Part shown: piece after piece, positions 52,163 through 60,254 of the stretch
Numbering within the stretch: position 1 is the stretch's first letter
Layout of the letters: each line of letters starts with the position of its first letter
NCBI GenBank assembly: GCA_041497605.1
Contig: JBGQGW010000001.1
Span: 6,062 to 70,061, forward strand
DNA length: 64,000 bases
DNA from: JBGPTK01 sp041497605
Lineage (GTDB): Bacteria > Acidobacteriota > Terriglobia > Acidiferrales > UBA7541
Direction: 5' to 3'
Notes under the pieces: model-generated
The model's input: only the letters and a program-made list of their open reading frames with translations
Told to the model about the DNA's origin: nothing
Databases searched by the model: none
Position numbers and translations under genes: made by a program

Positions 52163-53599
52163 CTATCCTACCGGTGTCCCGGTTGCCGGCGTCGTGTTGG
52201 ATGAGGTGGTCGAGGAGAACGGGCTGGACGTGCTTCCGTTGAGGGCGGCAATCTCAGCCGTGACTACCTGCAGAAGTGACGGATAGCCTTCGAGCGTCGC
52301 ATTGACCCGGTTGTACAGGGCGGTCAATTGCTTTTGTTGGGCGCTCAGGCGGACTTGCAAGTGACCGATCTGGGTAGTTAGAGTCTTCTGCTGAGCTGTG
52401 TTTCCGGCAATATCGAGGTTTAATATGCCACTAAATGTATCAGTTAGTGTGGTGAGGCCACTCTTAAGCTGGTCGGCAAAACCGGTAGACGAAACATTCT
52501 GAAAGAAGCTCTGAACCGCGACGGGGTTTGTGGCTAGTACATTGCTCAACGAAGGGTGGACATCGGTCGCCGTTTGGTTCACCGTCAGAGTCCCGTCATT
52601 GTTCAAGTCGATGCCCAACGAGGCCAAGTTGACCAGTCCGCTATTTCCCGGAATCGAGTAGGTCACGCCGGTGAGCAAGCTGGACTGCAATGAGCGCAAG
52701 GCGCTATCGCCCCCCAACGGTCCTTGGGTGTTGGTAGTCGGATCCACGGTGAACTGCGTGTTGAGATTGCCAATCACCGCGTTGTAGGCACTAACGAAGT
52801 TGTTGATCGCTGCCGTGGCTTGGGTCGCGTCGGGTCCCACAGTGACCTGCACTTGCGCTCCCGGTGCGGCGCTGGCCAGATTCAGCAAAACTCCGGGAAT
52901 CGCGCCGGTTACCGTGTTGGTGGCACTGCTGAAAGGCACACTATCGATGGTGAGCGATGCATTGGTTCCGCCCACGGGCGCATTGAAGGTCACGCCGGTA
53001 GTGTTGTTGGTAATGGCCAACGCTCCCGGGGCGCCACTGGACTGGCTGAAAATCGCCAGCCGTGCCCCGTCGGCGTCGTTTACAACATTTGCTGTCACTC
53101 CCCAGTTCTGGTTATCAATGTAGCTCGCTAATGTATTAAGGGTATCGTTGCTGCCTTGAGTGATGGGGATGTCACGAGTCACACCACTTACCCCGCCGAC
53201 TTGCAGCTTAATGTCGCCGGTCGAGAAGGATGTGTTGCCGTCTGCCAGTGGGTTGGTAAAGAGCGTGCCGGTCGTGGCTAGACTGCTCACTACGATCTGA
53301 TGGGTGCCAGCTGCGGCCGTGTTTTGGGCACTGGCGGTCAGGATGCTGGGTTGCGAGGAGTTTGCCGCGATGGCAGCCAGTACACCGTTGTGATCCGCGA
53401 GCGCGGTTACTGCCGTCGCTAAACTGGTGAGGTTGTTGTTAATCCCTAACAGCAACCCGGCCTGGGTGGCTAAATCCGTTTGCTGGTTTTGCCAGATTGT
53501 TAATGAGCCAGCTTGCGGGGTGAGAATCGCGTTCACCACCGACGAAACATTAATTCCATTCCCATTCAGCAGACCCAAAGCATTAAAGCTGATTCCCAT
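52163..53599 (-). CDS. fliD: Filament cap protein FliD
   Basis: 478 residues from ATG 53599 with GGAG upstream; the first frame start at 53635 lies before the ribosome site. N-terminal region INVSSVVNAILTPQAGSLTIWQNQQTDLATQAGLLLGIN and C-terminal QTQIGHLQVRLSAQQKQLTALYNRVNATLEGY are typical. It caps the growing filament. No promoter was found in the 230-base gap after fliC; a terminator lies there, so fliD should have its own promoter. Confidence 0.92.
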   Translation of the reverse strand: MGISFNALGLLNGNGINVSSVVNAILTPQAGSLTIWQNQQTDLATQAGLLLGINNNLTSLATAVTALADHNGVLAAIAANSSQPSILTASAQNTAAAGTHQIVVSSLATTGTLFTNPLADGNTSFSTGDIKLQVGGVSGVTRDIPITQGSNDTLNTLASYIDNQNWGVTANVVNDADGARLAIFSQSSGAPGALAITNNTTGVTFNAPVGGTNASLTIDSVPFSSATNTVTGAIPGVLLNLASAAPGAQVQVTVGPDATQATAAINNFVSAYNAVIGNLNTQFTVDPTTNTQGPLGGDSALRSLQSSLLTGVTYSIPGNSGLVNLASLGIDLNNDGTLTVNQTATDVHPSLSNVLATNPVAVQSFFQNVSSTGFADQLKSGLTTLTDTFSGILNLDIAGNTAQQKTLTTQIGHLQVRLSAQQKQLTALYNRVNATLEGYPSLLQVVTAEIAALNGSTSSPFSSTTSSNTTPATGTPVG

Positions 53600-53782
53600 G
53601 GTTTTTCTCCTGCTCCTTCCCGGCGGCAGGGCCACCCGATCTGTGTCCTGTCAATTTCCGCGTCTGGACTATTCCTCGAATCGTTCCTCAGCAGGGCACC
53701 GCGGCGCGCACCTTATTCTCGGGAGTCGGAGGCTCAACCCCAGCCGTACCAGGTTTCACCGGGCCAGCGCTCATACCCACCT

Positions 53783-53825
53783 AAAAAAATCGAGAGGGGG
53801 CGGGATTGCACCGTCCCCTCTTCGA
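53783..53825 (-). terminator. Rho-independent terminator of fliC
   Basis: On the minus strand AGAGGGG pairs with CCCCTCT across a loop of about 16 bases, followed by CGATTTTTTT (T-run at 53783-53789). It begins about 8 bases after the fliC stop codon. A well-formed intrinsic terminator. Confidence 0.85.
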
Positions 53826-53832
53826 GTAAGAC

Positions 53833-55794
53833 TTACTGAAGCAGCTTAAGTACGAGCTGCTGTTGCTGGTTGGCCTGGGCCAGGGCGGAAATTCCGGTCT
53901 GTTCCAGGATGGAAAACTTGGCCAGGGACGCCACCGTGGATGGAATATCGGCGGCTCGGATACCGTCTTCTGCACCCGTCAGATTTTGCACCTGGTTGGT
54001 GATGACTCCGGCAGCACTCTGCAATCGGTTGACGGCTGCGCCGATCGTGCCGCGCAGGCCGGCAACCGTTTGGATGGCCGTGTTGATGGTCGCCAGCGCG
54101 GCGGTGGCGTCGGTAATGTTTAATAGGTCGTTTACCGATCCAGCCGTGCCATTAGCCAAGTCCGCAGCACCGAATGTGTTGGCCGTCCCCGTTACCGTTG
54201 TAGCGATACTGTTGCCGGCGATGCCGGGAGTTAATGCGGTGAATACGATTGCGGTTGCCGTCGCCACTGCCGAGACAGAAGTATTGGCCACTGTGGGACT
54301 TCCGTAGGTAACGCCCGAGCCGCTCGCGCCGTTGACGGCATTCGCCAGGTTGGCAAGGCTGGCAGCTTCCGTAACGCCCACCAGGATCTCATCTGCCGTG
54401 GGAGTGTTGCTGAGGGAGGTCACGAAGGTGTAGGTTTGCGTGCCCACCGTCACGGTATCGCCTGCGGCGGCGACCGGAGGGGCTCCGGTATTGGCGCCTC
54501 CAGTGAAAAACCCGGTGGCGAAGGAGCCGGAGCTTGCCGACGCAGTGATAAAGTTGCCGCCGGTGCCAGTGGTAAGAGCGGTGAAGGTGTCCTCGGTTCC
54601 CACAAATCCCGCAGTTGCGGCCGCCGAGACGTTGGCATTTTTCGTAGTATTGCTGCTATAGTTACTTCCGCCCGAGCCGTTGACCGCCAGCACAAGATTC
54701 GCTAGGCCGGTAGCTTCGCTACTGCTTATCACCTCATTCGCCGTCGCAGTGGTGCTGAGGGCAGCCACGAAGGTGTAGGTTTGGCCGCCAACCGTTACGG
54801 TGGCGCCAGCGGTGCCGCCAAGGAGTGTCGAGGAAGCGCCAAAATTTGCCCCCGATGACGCATAAGTGATAGCGTTTCCGGCGGTGCCATTAACGAGTGC
54901 CTTCAAAGAGATCGTGGTTCCGTTGGATGCGGTGGACTTGAGGGCAGTATTGGCGACTGTTGGGAGCCCATAGACAACTCCGGCACCACCAGATGTGGTG
55001 TTGATCGCAGACGCCAGATTCGCTAAGGCTTCCGTTTCATTCGCACCGAGGGAAACCTCATTTGCCACTCCAGCCCCTCCGGTGAGGGCCGTCACGAATG
55101 TGTAGACTTGGCCATTGAGCGTCACGGTGTCGAGGTTGGCTGGAGGCGCGACGGCGGTTAGTGTAGCGGTGGCAACAGCGGAGGCCGTGAAATTGACTCC
55201 GGTATAGACGTCGGAGGCAGCAACGGCAGCCGAGCCCGCCGCTTGGCTCAGGGTGCCGGTGGCGGCGACCGCTCCCCCTAAGCTCAGGCCAGTGGAGGAC
55301 AACAGACCGGTGGTCACACCGATGATGCTGTTGCTGGTGGCGCCAGCGTCACTCAAGAAAATATTGAGAGTACTTGCGGTGAAAACCTGCCCGCCGTTGT
55401 AATTTGTCTTGGAACCGACGCGGTCGATTTCCGCTTTGATGGCGGTAAATTCGGCGTCCAGCGCGACACGTTGCGGATCGGAGACAGTACCGGTTGCGGC
55501 TTCGGTGGCCAGCGTAACGGCGCGGTTGAGCAGGGTAGTCACCTGCGCCAGCGAGCCATCCGCCACCTGCAATTCGCCGACGCCATCGTTGGCATTTCGG
55601 GCGGATTGCGTCAGGGCGGTAATGTTGGCATGTAAACCGTCGGCAATAGCCAGGCCGGCGGCGTCATCCGCGCCACTGTTGATGCGCGATCCGGAGGACA
55701 GTTGAAACAAGGCTTGGTTAAGACTTTTACTCGTAACGCCCAATTGGTTTTGTGCTGCGATCGATGCAATGTTGTTCAAAATGCTGAGTGCCAT
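53833..55794 (-). CDS. fliC: Flagellin FliC
   Basis: 653 residues. Conserved N-terminal D0/D1 (SILNNIASIAAQNQLGVTSKSLNQALFQLSSGSRINSGADDAAGLAIADGL) and C-terminal D1/D0 (NTAIQTVAGLRGTIGAAVNRLQ, then LAKFSILEQTGISALAQANQQQQLVLKLLQ). The surface domains are large (about 150-555) and contain three repeated units. It is the only flagellin in the window. The leader folds into a hairpin that includes the ribosome site. A sigma-28 promoter lies at 55920-55946. Confidence 0.95.
   Translation of the reverse strand: MALSILNNIASIAAQNQLGVTSKSLNQALFQLSSGSRINSGADDAAGLAIADGLHANITALTQSARNANDGVGELQVADGSLAQVTTLLNRAVTLATEAATGTVSDPQRVALDAEFTAIKAEIDRVGSKTNYNGGQVFTASTLNIFLSDAGATSNSIIGVTTGLLSSTGLSLGGAVAATGTLSQAAGSAAVAASDVYTGVNFTASAVATATLTAVAPPANLDTVTLNGQVYTFVTALTGGAGVANEVSLGANETEALANLASAINTTSGGAGVVYGLPTVANTALKSTASNGTTISLKALVNGTAGNAITYASSGANFGASSTLLGGTAGATVTVGGQTYTFVAALSTTATANEVISSSEATGLANLVLAVNGSGGSNYSSNTTKNANVSAAATAGFVGTEDTFTALTTGTGGNFITASASSGSFATGFFTGGANTGAPPVAAAGDTVTVGTQTYTFVTSLSNTPTADEILVGVTEAASLANLANAVNGASGSGVTYGSPTVANTSVSAVATATAIVFTALTPGIAGNSIATTVTGTANTFGAADLANGTAGSVNDLLNITDATAALATINTAIQTVAGLRGTIGAAVNRLQSAAGVITNQVQNLTGAEDGIRAADIPSTVASLAKFSILEQTGISALAQANQQQQLVLKLLQ
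54151..55131 (-). repeat. Three tandem ~110-residue repeats in the flagellin surface domain
   Basis: Units begin DTVTLNGQVYTF (residue 222), ATVTVGGQTYTF (331) and DTVTVGTQTYTF (446), each followed by an acidic patch (ANEV, ANEV, ADEI) and a helix E-A-x-x-LANL-x-x-A-[IV]-N. The spacing is 109 and 115 residues. The repeats are degenerate in DNA, so they are old rather than a recent duplication. They would be exposed on the filament surface. Confidence 0.88.
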
Positions 55795-55798
55795 GGTT

Positions 55799-55846
55799 TA
55801 AGGCTCCTTTTTGTTCGAATTGTACGTCTAGAGTCCGGGAGCCTTA
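55799..55846 (-). promoter_or_regulatory. Ribosome-site sequestering hairpin in the flagellin leader
   Basis: TAAGGCTCC (transcript side, 55838-55846) and GGAGCCTTA (55799-55807) are perfect nine-base complements with a 30-base loop. The second arm contains the GGAG ribosome site, nine bases before the fliC ATG, so folding would hide it. A second perfect seven-base hairpin (55852-55867, AAGGGTT-CA-AACCCTT on the transcript) precedes it. This is not explained by termination. Confidence 0.65.
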
Positions 55847-55919
55847 GTGCGAAGGGTTTGAACCCTTTACGCCAACTGACTCGCATTTCGTTTCGGAACT
55901 ACCAACGTACTCTTTCTGT

Positions 55920-55946
55920 TTATCGGCGATTGTGGGAAAGCCTTTA
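55920..55946 (-). promoter_or_regulatory. Sigma-28 promoter of fliC
   Basis: On the minus strand TAAA (55943-55946), exactly 15 bases, then GCCGATAA (55920-55927): a perfect match to the FliA consensus. Predicted start near 55913 gives a leader of about 119 bases that contains the two hairpins. Confidence 0.9.
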
Positions 55947-56193
55947 ATTCTCATAACACGCTTGTTGTGAACTGCTTGCCATGTTGGGAACGGCTGCGGC
56001 CCGATTGACCTGCTGCAAATCGTGGCACTTATCATCCTTGTGGTCAGCTTGCCTCTCCGCGCGGAGCCTTGGATCCGCTTCTCGCGTGCGGACGCCTCCA
56101 GTTGCATCGCCCGATCGGACGCGAACCGTTCAAATCCGCAATGCACAGCCCCAAGTCCTGGAACCGCAATGAGAGATTTCATTTTTTCCTCAC

Positions 56194-56484
56194 CTAATTT
56201 CCACTTGCCTCGTCCTTTGCTGCAAGAAGGCAAAGATGTATGGGGACCGAACAGGATTTGCTTGGTGGCTCCAACACCAGAGCCGCACGAAGCAAATCGT
56301 CCCATAGATCAAGCAACCGAGTGGCCATTTCGATGCGTTCACTCAGGGCAACCTTCGGGGAGAAAAGTGATGTCTGGTTTCCAACATTTTCAAGCACATC
56401 TATCAACTCTTCCAGAATCCTGCCGATAAGAGAGTCGGGCCGGCTCCCGCTCTTGTCTCCTCGCGACTGGGCAGACTGCCTCAA
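56194..56484 (-). CDS. Possible small helical protein
   Basis: A 96-residue frame with TTG start. Residues 20-70 have the regular hydrophobic periodicity of a helical protein (ILEELIDVLENVG, RIEMATRLLDLWDDLLRAAL). No family recognised and no ribosome site seen. The flbD promoter lies on the other strand within it, which argues against it or implies overlap. It is included because the amino-acid pattern is better than a shadow frame. The neighbouring 55948-56193 holds nothing recognised. Confidence 0.3.
   Translation of the reverse strand: MRQSAQSRGDKSGSRPDSLIGRILEELIDVLENVGNQTSLFSPKVALSERIEMATRLLDLWDDLLRAALVLEPPSKSCSVPIHLCLLAAKDEASGN
56403..56429 (+). promoter_or_regulatory. Sigma-28 promoter of flbD-motAB
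   Basis: TCAA (56403-56406), exactly 15 bases, GCCGATAA (56422-56429): -10 is perfect, -35 differs at one base. Predicted start near 56436, about 75 bases before the flbD ATG. Confidence 0.75.
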
Positions 56485-56510
56485 GTGAAAGCAGATGAGG
56501 AGATTCTTAG

Positions 56511-56813
56511 ATGATCCAACTTACCAGACTGAATAAGCGCCCCATCGGAGTGAACTCTGACCTGATCAAGTTCATTGAAAACGCACCCGACACCCTGATC
56601 ACGTTGTTGACGGGAGAACGGATTCTGGTTCTCGAGACGTTCGAAGAAATCATGGAACGCATCGTGGCATTCCGCCAGCGGGTGCTCTCGGGGCTTGATC
56701 TCACGACCTATGTTTCCAATGCACCAGGCAATGAGGCAGCCCGTCTGCCGGGAGTCATTAAAGAAGATGGTGAAATCGGCGGCGCGGAAGGCACAACACA
56801 GGAGCCACGCTGA
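56511..56813 (+). CDS. flbD: FlbD/SwrD-family small flagellar protein
   Basis: 100 residues. MIQLTRLNKRPIGVNSDLIKFIENAPDTLITLLTGERILVLETFEEIMERI matches the short FlbD/SwrD family (unrelated to the Caulobacter regulator FlbD). It helps swarming power or stator function in Bacillus. The C-terminal 40 residues are an unusual extension. It overlaps the motA start by one base, so it is the first gene of flbD-motA-motB. Confidence 0.85.
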   Translation: MIQLTRLNKRPIGVNSDLIKFIENAPDTLITLLTGERILVLETFEEIMERIVAFRQRVLSGLDLTTYVSNAPGNEAARLPGVIKEDGEIGGAEGTTQEPR

Positions 56814-57592
56814 TGGACAAGAGCTCCTTCGGCGGCCTTGCTCTGGCAATCTTCGGAATTCTGGCAGGATTGCTTTTGGAAGGCGGAAATATCACGCAGG
56901 TCATTCAGCCCACCGCAGCCATGATTGTTTTTGGCGGGACGCTTGGCGCCGTTATGCTCCAGTTCCCGATGCCTATGGTGCTGGCTTCCTTCGCAAGTTT
57001 GATTCAAGTTTTCTTCGAGCGCGGCCAGAATCCGCACTTCGTAATTCAGCGGCTCGTGGAATACGCCGATCAGGCACGCAAAAAGGGAATCGTGTCGCTC
57101 GATAGCGTGCTCGACAGTATCGAAGATCCCTTTCTCAAGAAATCCCTGATGTTGGCGGTGGACGGCACAGAACCGGAAGAACTGAGAAGGATGATGCAGC
57201 TCGAACTGGATAACCAGGCCGAGCACGAAGAAAACATTCCGCGGGTGTACGAATCCGCGGGCGGATTTTCGCCGACGATTGGAATTATCGGCGCGGTGCT
57301 GGGACTGATTCAAGTAATGCAGCACCTCGAAAACATCGAGGATGTTGGCCGCGGAATCGCAGTGGCCTTCGTAGCCACCATTTATGGGGTAGGCGCCGCC
57401 AATTTGTTTTTCCTTCCGGCAGCAGGCAAATTGAAAATTCGATTGCGGGAACACCAGGTGATCCGGGAAATGATATTGGAAGGAGTCATTTCCATCCTGG
57501 AAGGCATGAATCCGCGAATGCTTCAAACGAAGCTGCTTGGATTTCTCTCGGAAACCAAAGCAACGGAAAAGGTGAACGCGAATGCGGCGTAA
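56813..57592 (+). CDS. motA: Stator protein MotA
   Basis: 259 residues with four membrane segments. Motifs: MDKSSFGGLALAIFGILAGLLLEGGN at the start, YADQARKKGIVSLD in the cytoplasmic loop and ESAGGFSPTIGIIGAVLGLIQVMQHLENIEDVGRGIAVAFVATIYGVGAANL in TM3-4. It forms the ion channel with MotB. Overlaps flbD by one base and motB by 11. Confidence 0.95.
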   Translation: MDKSSFGGLALAIFGILAGLLLEGGNITQVIQPTAAMIVFGGTLGAVMLQFPMPMVLASFASLIQVFFERGQNPHFVIQRLVEYADQARKKGIVSLDSVLDSIEDPFLKKSLMLAVDGTEPEELRRMMQLELDNQAEHEENIPRVYESAGGFSPTIGIIGAVLGLIQVMQHLENIEDVGRGIAVAFVATIYGVGAANLFFLPAAGKLKIRLREHQVIREMILEGVISILEGMNPRMLQTKLLGFLSETKATEKVNANAA

Positions 57593-58433
57593 ACGGAAAC
57601 AGGCGGAGCACATCAACCATGATCGCTGGCTCGTCTCTTACGCCGATTTTATTACTCTGCTCTTTGCTTTGTTCGTTGTGATGTTTGCAACTGCGCGCTT
57701 GGACCGTAAGAAAGCCGTCAAGCTCTCGGCGGCGATTCAGGGCGCTTTCCAGCATCTAGGGATGTTCGATAGTTCCGCCGCTCACGCTCCGATCGGCGCG
57801 AGCGGCCAAAGCTTGCTCGATGACGCGAAGGAAGCGGAGAAGCTGATCTCGGATTCCGATCTTGCGAGAGTTCAAGAGGCGGCTAAGAGTGCCGGCAACG
57901 ATGCGGTCCTCGATTTGCCGGTCACTGAATTGCAGAAGGAGCTCGAGAAAGAACTTGCGCCAGAGATCCAAAGGCGAGAGGCCACAGTAAAGGTTGGCCG
58001 CGATGGCTTGGTGATCAGCCTTCGGGAAATCGGGTTTTTCGACAGCGGATCCGCCAAATTGCGGCCCGGCTCTGAGCCGGCACTGCACCGTATCGCTACC
58101 GTGCTGGCCGGGCAGCAGCATCATGTGCGGATCGAGGGGCACACGGATAATGTGCCAATCCACAACAGCCAGTTCGGCTCGAACTGGGAGCTCTCCACGG
58201 CACGGGCTACGGAAATCGTCAAATTGTTCATCATGCGTTACGGATTTATCGCATCCCACCTGGAAGCCGCGGGTTACGCTGAGTACCACCCCGTCACGCT
58301 AAATATCTCGCCGGAAACTCGAGCGATGAACCGGCGTGTGGATATTGTCGTTCTCTCTCGAATCGGTTCGCTCCTTCCCACTTCCGAGACAAATTTCAAA
58401 GTAGAACCGGTAAAGGCTCTTCCTTTGAATTGA
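57582..58433 (+). CDS. motB: Stator protein MotB
   Basis: 283 residues. Single membrane segment (about 18-40) with the ion-binding Asp22 in SYADFITLLFALFVVMFA, then an OmpA-like peptidoglycan-binding domain (about 140-265; LVISLREIGFFDSGSAKLRP, VRIEGHTDNVPI, RRVDIVVLSR). Anchors the stator. Asp with Tyr-Ala suggests a proton motor but ion type was not proven. Confidence 0.94.
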   Translation: MRRKRKQAEHINHDRWLVSYADFITLLFALFVVMFATARLDRKKAVKLSAAIQGAFQHLGMFDSSAAHAPIGASGQSLLDDAKEAEKLISDSDLARVQEAAKSAGNDAVLDLPVTELQKELEKELAPEIQRREATVKVGRDGLVISLREIGFFDSGSAKLRPGSEPALHRIATVLAGQQHHVRIEGHTDNVPIHNSQFGSNWELSTARATEIVKLFIMRYGFIASHLEAAGYAEYHPVTLNISPETRAMNRRVDIVVLSRIGSLLPTSETNFKVEPVKALPLN

Positions 58434-58482
58434 CTCCCCGCCAGCGCCGATCTTCCAACGAGTCATTCTCGTTCCTGTGGAT

Positions 58483-58509
58483 TCAAGAAATTGTCAGCCC
58501 TGCCGATTT
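58483..58509 (+). promoter_or_regulatory. Sigma-28 promoter of the outer-membrane barrel gene
   Basis: TCAA (58483-58486), exactly 15 bases, GCCGATTT (58502-58509). Predicted start near 58516, 44 bases before the ATG. Same form as the flbD and MCP promoters. Confidence 0.7.
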
Positions 58510-58559
58510 GCTCGTCAAGTGGTGAGTATCCGTACCGCCGATTCGATGAGGAGAAGCTA

Positions 58560-59675
58560 ATGTTCAAAGTATTCCGGCTAATTCTGATTGCAAGTCTTTG
58601 CGTGCTTTCCCTGAATCTTGTGCTGACGAGGACCGCTCGCGCAGCAGAGAAAGACGCAGCGATCGCGACTCCAACACCAGCGCCCGCGCCGGTATCCTTT
58701 TTCTCGCGACACGTCAGTTTCGAAGTGATGGATGGTTCCCTGCGTTATCGCTACATAGATACTGGGGCGCACAAACTGACGGATCGCGACCTCCAATACA
58801 AGCTGAGCACTCACGTGAAGGTCAGTTTGTGGGGGGATGGGAAGACTTACATCATATTGCGCGGCGAATCAGGCCGGAATTTCCAGAACAGTTTCGACTA
58901 TACCGGCGTGGGAATGAACAAGAGCCGCTGGACCTATAACGTCAAGTCCTTGTATGCCGGTCAAAAAATTGGTTCGCATCTGGAAGCGCAAGCCGGCGGA
59001 ATCGAGTACGACTGGGGAGCAGGAACCGAAGCGACCTACGCTGACAATGACGGATGGCTGGATGGCTACCGCCTGCGGTACACCACAGCCGGTCACGCGT
59101 GGGCGCCGGACAAAGTGAGCATCACGGTAGGGTACGTCGGTGATCTAGCGGATCCAAATGAATTCGCCCGGCTCTACCGGTTGGGTGATGAAAATTACAT
59201 CCAAGTGCTCTTTCAGAAGAAGATTCTCAAAAACGGCAATGCCTCCGCCGAATTTTTCTCATTGCAAGGGATTCGTTACGAGCGTTCGGCTGTGCGCTGG
59301 AAAAACGTGCACGCCTATCTGTTTGATGAGATCGAGGCCGAGCAAGTGGTGCGAGCCACGGACAATGGCTCTTTCGGCTGGTTCGGCACTCTCTCTCGGA
59401 AGCTGGATCAGAAGGGTCGATTCGTTCCGGGCTTTTATTACAGCAATGTACCCACGCAACTGTACCTGAATGGAAAGACGCAGATGTGGGTGAACGGCGA
59501 CAGCTACGCGTTGGGAAAACGGGTCGGCCCGACATTCAAGTACACCCCAAACAGGCAACTCGAATTCACCCTATTCGGGTCGGATCGATTGGACAGAACG
59601 CCAGGGCCGCGGTACCGCGGACAGATCCAGGTGCGGTACCAATTCGCTAGCCTTTTGAATCAGGCTCTGCGCTAA
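58560..59675 (+). CDS. Outer-membrane beta-barrel protein, late flagellar gene
   Basis: 371 residues from ATG 58560 with AGGAG upstream. A signal peptide ends at about TARA-AE, then a Pro/Ala/Thr linker. The rest alternates aromatic and polar residues (VSFEVMDGSLRYRYID, LQYKLSTHVKVSLWG, IQVRYQFASLLNQAL), as in a 14-16 strand porin-type barrel; the final residue is not Phe. No family name is certain; alginate-export-type barrels look similar. It stands between motB and the MCP and carries a sigma-28 promoter, so it is predicted to be made only with the filament. Confidence 0.7.
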   Translation: MFKVFRLILIASLCVLSLNLVLTRTARAAEKDAAIATPTPAPAPVSFFSRHVSFEVMDGSLRYRYIDTGAHKLTDRDLQYKLSTHVKVSLWGDGKTYIILRGESGRNFQNSFDYTGVGMNKSRWTYNVKSLYAGQKIGSHLEAQAGGIEYDWGAGTEATYADNDGWLDGYRLRYTTAGHAWAPDKVSITVGYVGDLADPNEFARLYRLGDENYIQVLFQKKILKNGNASAEFFSLQGIRYERSAVRWKNVHAYLFDEIEAEQVVRATDNGSFGWFGTLSRKLDQKGRFVPGFYYSNVPTQLYLNGKTQMWVNGDSYALGKRVGPTFKYTPNRQLEFTLFGSDRLDRTPGPRYRGQIQVRYQFASLLNQALR

Positions 59676-60139
59676 CCAAGGCTTCGCGGAGGCACGGTTG
59701 CCGGACTGCGCCTCCGACATTGTGCTTTGGGCTTTCCATGGCCAGCCGCACGAAGGATGTTCCCGATAGTGCAAGCTCTCAAGACATTGCGGCGATCAAG
59801 ACTCCACACACCATGTGGATGAATCTAGGCGCTGGATCAAAAGTTCGTTGATAAAGGGAGTTCCATAATGGTTTGCGTCATGGGTCACCCCGGTGCGCCG
59901 GCCTTCATTAGTTAGGCGTTGAAGGTCCAAAAGCGAACAGTAACGACGTGTATAGATTCAGGGCGATACGCTCATTCGATCGCTTTCTTCGCAAACCGCC
60001 GCATTGGCAAGACAATTCTGAGTTTCAATGCGATTGAGATATTTGGCAGACGACCCAAAGGGTCTGGCTTCGAACGTGCAGCAACGTGTGCGGTAAACTT
60101 TGCGTGAACTTTTCCAGAGCAACCGATCAGCGGGAGTGG
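59676..60139. other. Intergenic region upstream of the MCP gene
   Basis: 464 bases without a plausible gene. A seven-base inverted repeat CGGAGGC/GCCTCCG (59687-59693, 59710-59716) just after the barrel gene could be a weak terminator, without T-run. Nothing else recognised. Confidence 0.4.
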
Positions 60140-60166
60140 TCAAATTCGGCGCCGCCGGGCCGATGC
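60140..60166 (+). promoter_or_regulatory. Sigma-28 promoter of the MCP-cheW-cheA unit
   Basis: TCAA (60140-60143), exactly 15 bases, GCCGATGC (60159-60166). Predicted start near 60173, 82 bases before the MCP ATG. Confidence 0.7.
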
Positions 60167-60254
60167 ATACAGACAGAGATTCCTAAACGGGGCCATGAAG
60201 CACTCTAGAAGATGCCACAAAACTTAATTTCCGAGAGGAAAAGGACAAGCAAAC

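Noticed and set aside
55844..56305. 153-residue minus-strand frame upstream of fliC
   Set aside because: It runs through the perfect sigma-28 promoter and leader of fliC and shows no domain pattern.
59919..60107. 62-residue plus-strand frame before the MCP gene
   Set aside because: No ribosome site, no family resemblance, mixed composition.
59940..60130. Possible c-di-GMP (GEMM) riboswitch because of ACGCAAAG on the minus strand
   Set aside because: The remaining conserved GEMM elements are missing and the strand is opposite to the MCP gene.
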